From positions 893,501 to 957,500 of the forward strand of contig CP107220.1 in NCBI GenBank assembly GCA_025757685.1: a stretch of 64,000 nt of DNA. Reading direction: 5' to 3'. The notes beneath the pieces are model-generated. The model saw only the letters and a list, made by a program, of their open reading frames with translations. It did not search any database and was not told the origin of the DNA. A program made the translations under genes and the position numbers. The DNA comes from Oscillospiraceae bacterium. GTDB lineage: Bacteria; Bacillota; Clostridia; Oscillospirales; Acutalibacteraceae. This document shows, piece after piece, positions 59,321-64,000 of this stretch (its first letter is position 1; every line of letters starts with the position of its first letter).

Positions 59321-60581
59321 ATACTACTTCTCCTCTCCATACCGTCAATCTGTTTTTGCCCTGCACCTGCCAACCGGCAAAAGGCGTTGCCCTGCCCATG
59401 GTCACAAACTTGTCCGGGTCTACCGTCCAGTTGCAGTCCGTATCCAGCAGGCACAGATCCGCCGGTGCGCCGGTAACAATCTCGCCAACCGGCAGGTCAA
59501 ATATTTCTCTTGGCCGCACGGCCATCATTTGAATCAGCTTTTCAAAGGTCATCACGCCGGTGCGCACCAGCTTGGTGTACAGCACCGGGAATGCCGTTTC
59601 CAGACCCACAATACCCATGGCGGAACCGGACAGACCCTTCTCTTTTTCCGCAGCACTATGAGGTGCATGGTCGGTGGCGATCACATCCACCGTGCCGTCT
59701 GCTACACCCTCTAACAGGGCTTCCCTATCGCTGCGACTGCGCAAGGGCGGGTTCATCTTGAACCGACCGTCCTCCTGTAAGTCCTCATCACACAGAACAA
59801 GGTAGTGGGGACCGGTCTCGCAGGTGACGGGCACGCCGCTTTTTTTCGCTTCTCGAATCACTTCCACGCTCTCCTTGGTGGAAATGTGGCACACATGGTA
59901 ACGACAACCGGTATCCGACGCCAGGCGGCAGTCCCGCTCAATCATCTTCCACTCAGAGGCGGAAGAAATGCCCCGGTGACCGTGCGCCTTGCAATAAGCG
60001 CCGTCGTGAATGTAGCCGCCATTCAGCAGATCGTTGACCTCACAGTGGGCGGAGATCACCTTGTTCAGCGCCTTGCATCGCACCATCGCTTCTCGCATTA
60101 AGGCCTCGTCCTGCACACCGCAACCATCGTCGGAAAAGCCCACCACCTTTGGTGACAGCGCTTCAAAATCCACCAATTCGCCACTACCTTTGCGCCCCTT
60201 GGTAATAGAGGCAAAGGGCAAAACCTGAATTTTGGCATCCCGGTCAATGATCGCCTGTTCCTCTGCCAAATGAGCCAGGGTGTCCGGCGCCGGGGTCAGA
60301 TTGGGCATTGCGCAAACGGTGGTATAACCCGCCGCAGCTGCCGCCCCGGACCCGGTGGCAATGGTCTCCTTATAAGAAAAACCGGGCTCACGGAGATGCA
60401 CATGCACATCAACGAAACCCGGTATAAGGAAATACTGACCCCTTGCGTCAAAAAGGGCATTGACCCCATCAGAGGAAATGGAGGTGCCGAGGGACTTTAT
60501 TTTGCCTCCCTGTAAGAGGACATCTGCCGTATGAAACCCGCCGCCGTTCCAGCAGCGCGCGTTCTGAATAAGCAATGTCAT
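59304..60581 (-). CDS. pyrC: Dihydroorotase
   Basis: Cyclises carbamoyl-aspartate to dihydroorotate. The 425-residue class I protein has the metal motif DVHVHLREPG, GFSDDGCGVQ (the Asp that replaces the carboxylated lysine), and ATDHAPHS. It is the first gene of the nine-gene UMP operon, started from a strong promoter with a leader of about 36 bases; SD GGAGAGT is nine bases before the ATG. Confidence 0.95.
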   Translation of the reverse strand: MTLLIQNARCWNGGGFHTADVLLQGGKIKSLGTSISSDGVNALFDARGQYFLIPGFVDVHVHLREPGFSYKETIATGSGAAAAAGYTTVCAMPNLTPAPDTLAHLAEEQAIIDRDAKIQVLPFASITKGRKGSGELVDFEALSPKVVGFSDDGCGVQDEALMREAMVRCKALNKVISAHCEVNDLLNGGYIHDGAYCKAHGHRGISSASEWKMIERDCRLASDTGCRYHVCHISTKESVEVIREAKKSGVPVTCETGPHYLVLCDEDLQEDGRFKMNPPLRSRSDREALLEGVADGTVDVIATDHAPHSAAEKEKGLSGSAMGIVGLETAFPVLYTKLVRTGVMTFEKLIQMMAVRPREIFDLPVGEIVTGAPADLCLLDTDCNWTVDPDKFVTMGRATPFAGWQVQGKNRLTVWRGEVVYEALR

Positions 60582-60605
60582 ATTCTGTACTCTCCATCAA
60601 AATTG

Positions 60606-60622
60606 CTGTTCGTTCTAAACAG
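60606..60622. promoter_or_regulatory. Palindrome at the pyr transcription start
   Basis: CTGTTCGTTCTAAACAG: five-base arms with a partly symmetric centre, just after the -10 box of the pyrC promoter. A repressor site or short 5' stem is possible. Confidence 0.35.
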
Positions 60623-60624
60623 AT

Positions 60625-60653
60625 ATTATACTGGACACAAGACCTAAAGTCAA
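60625..60653 (-). promoter_or_regulatory. pyr operon promoter
   Basis: Minus-strand TTGACT (60648-60653), 17-base spacer, TATAAT (60625-60630). The leader is too short for a PyrR-type attenuator. Confidence 0.8.
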
Positions 60654-60706
60654 GACATAATTTGATTACAAAACGGTGAATTCCGTCGCCGCAAAAGCAA
60701 TGCGCG

Positions 60707-60728
60707 AGCCCCCTCCGGGGAGAGGGCT
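60707..60728 (-). terminator. Hairpin downstream of the MFS gene
   Basis: AGCCCCCTCC / GGGGAGAGGGCT stem, ten bases behind the MFS stop; the minus-strand T tract is weak. Confidence 0.5.
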
Positions 60729-60737
60729 TATCGGCAT

Positions 60738-62102
60738 TTATTTTGCGGACGATTGCGCCTGTTCCTCTTTCATTTCTTCCAGCAATTTTTCATGCACCGC
60801 ATCCTGCTTTTTGCGCACAACAGAGGCAGGAATAAAGCAGAACACCATAACCGCGGCGGCACCCAAGAACAGCTCCATGGGATACACAATATCCGCGCTG
60901 TCTGTAACGCCTTTATTATACCGATTGATAATAAACTGGGCAATCAGCGGTCCGATAATCATAGGCACCAACACATACAGCACCATACGACAGCCCTGGA
61001 ACAGACCCTCCCGGCCCTTTGGAATGCAGTCCCGATAGGAAGCGGTAAACAACCCTGCCATCACCAGGGTTACACCAATCACCAAAATGCCGCCGACAAT
61101 TAAAATCGCCAGTTCCGCCTTTAGGTTTTTGCCTACGAAAAACTTAGCGCTCCAAATAACTACGCAGCCGATGATCCCGGCAATAATGGTGGGATAGAAA
61201 AAGTGCTTTTTGCCCACTTTATCCATAGCGGTACTCACCAAAACGGAGCCTACGGCCGCCGCCAGGCCAATAATAGCCACCGGGACAATATAGTCCTTGA
61301 TTTGCAGCGTGCCCTCAATAATATTGAACAAATAGTTCACATAGATCTGGTATGCAATAGCCGCCACCATATTGCCGGACAGACAAACATACAGCAACTT
61401 GTTTTCTTTGATGACTTTCGGGTTTAAGCTATACACAAAGTCGGCCAGAAAATTACCGTCCGTCTTTTTTTGCAGACCCGGCTTGTCTTTCATCAAGAAC
61501 ACGCCGATCAGGCCGCCGACAGTGGGAATAATACCCAGGAGCATAAAGAACTTTTTCCAGTCGTCGGTAGTGGCAGCGGCATTGGTCAGTCCGTCAAAGC
61601 CAACAAACACAACGGCAATGGCCAGCAGCGGCAGCACTGCCAAAATGGTATCTACCTTGCTGCGGTTGGCGGTATTCGTTATATCTGTGATCCAGGTATT
61701 AAAGGACGCATCGTTACTGATGGAACCGATCACAGACATCACGCAGTCCATGACAACCACCAAAATCACCATGGCCTTGACTTTATCCGGCGCCGGCTGC
61801 ATAGGGATCAAGGCAAAGGCCATAATGGTAAAGCCCCAGATCACATACCCCCAGGTGATAAACACCTTGCGCTTGCCGGTACGGTCGCAGATGGCGCCGC
61901 CCAGCAGCGTAGACAGCGTAGCAAACAGTGCGGAGAACGCCACCATCAGCGTAGTGGCATAAGGCGCGCGGGTAATCTCATTTTGCATAAAACGGCTGAA
62001 ATACATATTCTCTACCACCCAGGCAATCTGGCCGATCAGCCCAAACAGCAGAATGGAGGTCCAGGTGCGCCCTGACAAAGCGCCCGGATTCTTTGCTTTC
62101 AT
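60738..62102 (-). CDS. MFS transporter, sugar-type
   Basis: A 454-residue permease with twelve predicted helices. The N-terminal WVVENMYFSRFMQNEI and the DRTGKRKVFITWGYV loop between helices 2 and 3 place it near glycoside/SLC45-like major facilitator proteins of gut Firmicutes. The substrate is unknown; oligosaccharides are likely given the family. ATG 62102 is chosen because GGGGG lies seven bases upstream; the ATG at 62108 would leave only one base of spacing. It is monocistronic and divergent from 62269. Confidence 0.78.
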   Translation of the reverse strand: MKAKNPGALSGRTWTSILLFGLIGQIAWVVENMYFSRFMQNEITRAPYATTLMVAFSALFATLSTLLGGAICDRTGKRKVFITWGYVIWGFTIMAFALIPMQPAPDKVKAMVILVVVMDCVMSVIGSISNDASFNTWITDITNTANRSKVDTILAVLPLLAIAVVFVGFDGLTNAAATTDDWKKFFMLLGIIPTVGGLIGVFLMKDKPGLQKKTDGNFLADFVYSLNPKVIKENKLLYVCLSGNMVAAIAYQIYVNYLFNIIEGTLQIKDYIVPVAIIGLAAAVGSVLVSTAMDKVGKKHFFYPTIIAGIIGCVVIWSAKFFVGKNLKAELAILIVGGILVIGVTLVMAGLFTASYRDCIPKGREGLFQGCRMVLYVLVPMIIGPLIAQFIINRYNKGVTDSADIVYPMELFLGAAAVMVFCFIPASVVRKKQDAVHEKLLEEMKEEQAQSSAK

Positions 62103-62121
62103 AGTCATTCCCCCTAAAACA

Positions 62122-62140
62122 GAATAGAGTTGCCCTATTC
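62122..62140. promoter_or_regulatory. Palindrome in the MFS leader
   Basis: GAATAG...CTATTC inverted repeat over 19 bases between the MFS promoter and its SD site; candidate operator. Confidence 0.35.
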
Positions 62141-62148
62141 TTTGGCTT

Positions 62149-62177
62149 ATTTTACCACATTCTATTGAAATTGTGAA
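62149..62177 (-). promoter_or_regulatory. MFS promoter
   Basis: Minus-strand TTCACA (62172-62177), 17-base spacer, TAAAAT (62149-62154); it overlaps the divergent plus-strand promoter. Confidence 0.6.
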
Positions 62178-62193
62178 GAGAATATAGTAAAAT
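62165..62193 (+). promoter_or_regulatory. Promoter of the gene at 62269
   Basis: TTGAAA (62165-62170), 17-base spacer, TAAAAT (62188-62193); its -35 box overlaps that of the MFS promoter, so the two may compete. Confidence 0.6.
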
Positions 62194-62268
62194 AGAACAA
62201 AATTATTTTACAATTTCCAATGATTTGCCCATTACACAACCTGTCATAGCCATTAAGGAGGACCCGCG

Positions 62269-62688
62269 ATGATAGACCGCAAAACTTACCTGATTCTGCC
62301 CGGTGACTACAAGACCTTAAAGAGCGATTTTTTGGGAGCCTTGGAGGCAAGCGGAAAAGATGTACTGGTGCTCACCGACTGCGTCACATTAAAAGTGGGC
62401 AAGACTCGCTTTATCATTTCTCCCCTGTTTGCGCCCATTGACCCAAAGCGAATCGTCTCAAAGGCGTTTACCAAGGAGGAGTTCACAGCGTTAATGACCG
62501 AGTACCACGAGGGCTGTACCCCGGAGGATATTGAATCGCTGCGTTTTGTGCCCCACATTGTGGAGTTCATTGAGGAGGACGGCAGAGAGATTCTTTCCAG
62601 TTCTTACTCCCAATATCAGTTCTTTAAGCAGTACCCGGTTACGGACACTGCCTATGCTTGTACCGGCTTTCAGGTGACTCGCGTTTGA
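62269..62688 (+). CDS. Uncharacterised 139-residue protein
   Basis: A soluble protein of mixed helix and strand composition, starting MIDRKTYLILPGDYKTLKSD and ending with a tyrosine-rich segment (SYSQYQFFKQYPVTDTAY). Strong SD AAGGAGG lies before the ATG, and a promoter and terminator bracket it, so it is certainly expressed as a unit. No signal peptide, membrane segment or known motif is seen, and I do not recognise the family. It sits between an MFS transporter and a TetR regulator. Confidence 0.75.
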   Translation: MIDRKTYLILPGDYKTLKSDFLGALEASGKDVLVLTDCVTLKVGKTRFIISPLFAPIDPKRIVSKAFTKEEFTALMTEYHEGCTPEDIESLRFVPHIVEFIEEDGREILSSSYSQYQFFKQYPVTDTAYACTGFQVTRV

Positions 62689-62705
62689 GCCTATAAATCT
62701 TCTAT

Positions 62706-62739
62706 AAAAAAGGGGCGGTTTGTGTACCGTCCCTTTTTT
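62706..62739 (+). terminator. Terminator of the 62269 gene
   Basis: Stem AAAAAAGGGGCGGT / ACCGTCCCTTTTTT (one mismatch) with six-base loop and T run. Confidence 0.88.
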
Positions 62740-62820
62740 CACAGAAAGTGACTTGCTTCTTTTGACAAGATATGCTATCCTAAGTAATCGAATGGATTTA
62801 TCTCATAGGAGCAACAAGCA

Positions 62821-63426
62821 ATGAAGCGAATTCCTCAACAGCATGATATGAAACGGCAGGAAATGATGGAAAAATGTTTTGCCTGCTATGCGGAAAACGG
62901 ATTAACCGGAACCGGCACCCAGGCGCTGGCAGAAGCCTGCGGCTGCACCAAAGCCAACCTGTATGTTTATTTTAAGAATTTGGACGAGCTGATTATCGAC
63001 TCCACCGCCTACTGTATGTCCAAGGTGGAGGACGACTTTTTGGCCATGGCGCCCACAGACCCAAAAGATGTAATGCGGTTTCTTGAGGAAGTTCCCTACT
63101 GGACCGCCAAAAAGCACGGCAAAAAATATCGCCTGATGTACCAGGTTTACACCTTGCCCAAGTACATTGAACACGGCAAGAAGTTCTTTCAGGGGGTCAA
63201 CGAGCGTTACACCCAGTACGCAAAAGAGCTGGAGCCGAAGATCGGCATTCCCTATACGGTCATCACGCCGCTGATCTTTATTTTTGTGCGCGCCAGTGTG
63301 CACTATGCTATGTTTGAGGATGAGTATTATCTGAAAAGTCAGATAGAAGTGCTCAAGCAAAGTGTACTGCTATTTCTTGAAAAGTATAATAACCAGTATC
63401 TGAAACCCAAAGACGAATCGAATTAA
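62821..63426 (+). CDS. TetR/AcrR family regulator
   Basis: A 201-residue transcriptional regulator. The N-terminal helix-turn-helix is clear (GTQALAEACGCTKANLYVYF, near residues 32-51) and followed by NLDELIIDSTAYCMSKVE; the C-terminal ligand domain is helical and variable. SD AGGAG precedes the ATG. A TTGACA at 62762-62767 lies upstream but no good -10 box matches it. The regulated gene is unknown; the MFS transporter 700 bases away is a candidate, as TetR proteins often control nearby exporters or permeases. Confidence 0.85.
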   Translation: MKRIPQQHDMKRQEMMEKCFACYAENGLTGTGTQALAEACGCTKANLYVYFKNLDELIIDSTAYCMSKVEDDFLAMAPTDPKDVMRFLEEVPYWTAKKHGKKYRLMYQVYTLPKYIEHGKKFFQGVNERYTQYAKELEPKIGIPYTVITPLIFIFVRASVHYAMFEDEYYLKSQIEVLKQSVLLFLEKYNNQYLKPKDESN

Positions 63427-63434
63427 GAATATAC

Positions 63435-63464
63435 AAAAGCCGCCGACACTTGTCAGCGGCTTTT
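63435..63464. terminator. Bidirectional terminator after the TetR gene
   Basis: AAAAGCCGC...GCGGCTTTT stem with inner GACA/TGTC pairs, between two convergent genes. Confidence 0.85.
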
Positions 63465-63466
63465 GC

Positions 63467-64000
63467 CTATTTATTTGCCGGCTTTTCCGGCTTTTCTTTC
63501 TTCTGCTTTGGTTCTTTCTTCGCCTTTTCTTTCGGTTTTGGCTCTTTTCTCTCTTCCTTTTCTTTTTTCTCTTTATCGGCCGGTTCTTTCTTCTCTCGCG
63601 AAGTGCGGCGCAAACCGGATTTGGTGCGGCTTGCCTCCTCCGGGGCAATCACCGCGTCCAGACGCTTAATGTAACTCTCAATCTTCTCTTTATAGAGCAG
63701 GCGGGACAAATCGCTCACCGCCAACTTCAATGTATGCTCCAGCAGGTGACGCTGATCCTCGGTAATGCCGGTCACGGAGTACAGCGTGCGCAGCATATCC
63801 CCGGCGTCAAAGCTCCGCAGAGCCTCATAATCGGTAATGCCGGCGCTTTCGAAAAAGTCAAACAGGGTCTCAAACACCGTCTCCATATTTTCCGGCCCCA
63901 CATCGTCCATCACCATCTTGATGTACTTTTCAATAAACAGAGACGCCTCGTCTCGACTGGGCACATAGCAAAAGCGGTCGTCCTCCACCACCCAGGAGGC
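63467..64000 (-). CDS. Partial protein with K/E-rich tail (runs off the window)
   Basis: The C-terminal 177 codons of a longer gene: the frame stays open to the last base (ASW before the GTG at 63991) and no SD-supported start exists. The visible part has a helical region (residues about 15-115 of the fragment, with DEASLFIEKYIKMVMDDVG) followed by a low-complexity tail rich in Lys, Glu and Pro (EKKEKEERKEPKPKEKAKKE). No family recognised. Such charged tails often bind nucleic acid or are disordered linkers. Confidence 0.6.
   Translation of the reverse strand, partial: ASWVVEDDRFCYVPSRDEASLFIEKYIKMVMDDVGPENMETVFETLFDFFESAGITDYEALRSFDAGDMLRTLYSVTGITEDQRHLLEHTLKLAVSDLSRLLYKEKIESYIKRLDAVIAPEEASRTKSGLRRTSREKKEPADKEKKEKEERKEPKPKEKAKKEPKQKKEKPEKPANK

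Overview
The window is a 64 kb chromosomal stretch of a moderately GC-rich, probably spore-forming Clostridia bacterium. The likely home is the Oscillospirales/Ruminococcaceae group of gut anaerobes; this is inferred from gene content and protein style, not from a database search. Supporting points are a SigH/Spo0H-like sigma factor, a CwlD-type cortex amidase, a BclA-like collagen protein with its own glycosyltransferase, a mucin-type sialidase, type-2 ArgC, a PyrDB/PyrK dihydroorotate dehydrogenase, and consensus TTGACA-17-TATAAT promoters. Starts were moved to the ATG/GTG/TTG with a Shine-Dalgarno (SD) site wherever the longest frame looked over-extended.

Layout: 1-2.3 kb, acetolactate synthase ilvB-ilvH. 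2.3-6 kb, ychF, a SigH-like sigma factor with a zinc-ribbon protein, and convergent purF. 6.2-8.3 kb, glycosyltransferase plus collagen-like spore-surface protein. 8.4-9.7 kb, tRNA-Ala(GGC), a truncated transglutaminase gene and a bacterial PH-domain gene. 10-13.2 kb, cwlD-radA and a divergent 2-hydroxyacid dehydrogenase. 13.2-20 kb, a 1714-residue secreted GH33 sialidase followed by an unlisted 36-residue peptide gene, then a secreted fibronectin-III protein that appears to start at ATT. 20-24.4 kb, mutY-MATE-yhhN and a divergent acyltransferase. 24.4-24.8 kb, tRNA-Asn(GTT) followed by a palindromic repeat element. 24.8-29.4 kb, a membrane protein, PHP phosphoesterase, GH13 glucosidase and M28 peptidase. 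29.5-32.9 kb, tRNA-Asp/tRNA-Thr followed by an orphan phage lysis cassette (endolysin, holin, XhlA-like) split by a GH31 glycosidase on the other strand. 33-43.4 kb, a complete arginine operon argCJBDF-carA-carB whose last gene is a CarB-DapF fusion. 43.4-50.6 kb, an NSS transporter, a nucleoside-type BMP lipoprotein carrying inserted InlB-like repeats, and a divergent methylthioadenosine salvage operon (PNP, MtnA, MtaD, flavodoxin). 50.7-60.6 kb, the complete UMP operon pyrC-carA-carB-pyrK-pyrD-pyrF-pyrE-pyrB-pyrI. 60.7-64 kb, an MFS sugar transporter, an unknown gene, a TetR regulator and a partial K/E-rich protein.

The window is dominated by complete biosynthetic operons. Carbamoyl phosphate is made by two separate synthetases, one in the arginine operon and one in the pyrimidine operon. 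The most unusual items are the CarB-DapF fusion, the repeat-interrupted BMP lipoprotein beside an MTA deaminase/phosphorylase/isomerase pathway, the GH31-split lysis cassette next to tRNA genes, and the small peptide gene behind the sialidase. No CRISPR array, complete prophage, IS transposase, rRNA or classical riboswitch was seen.
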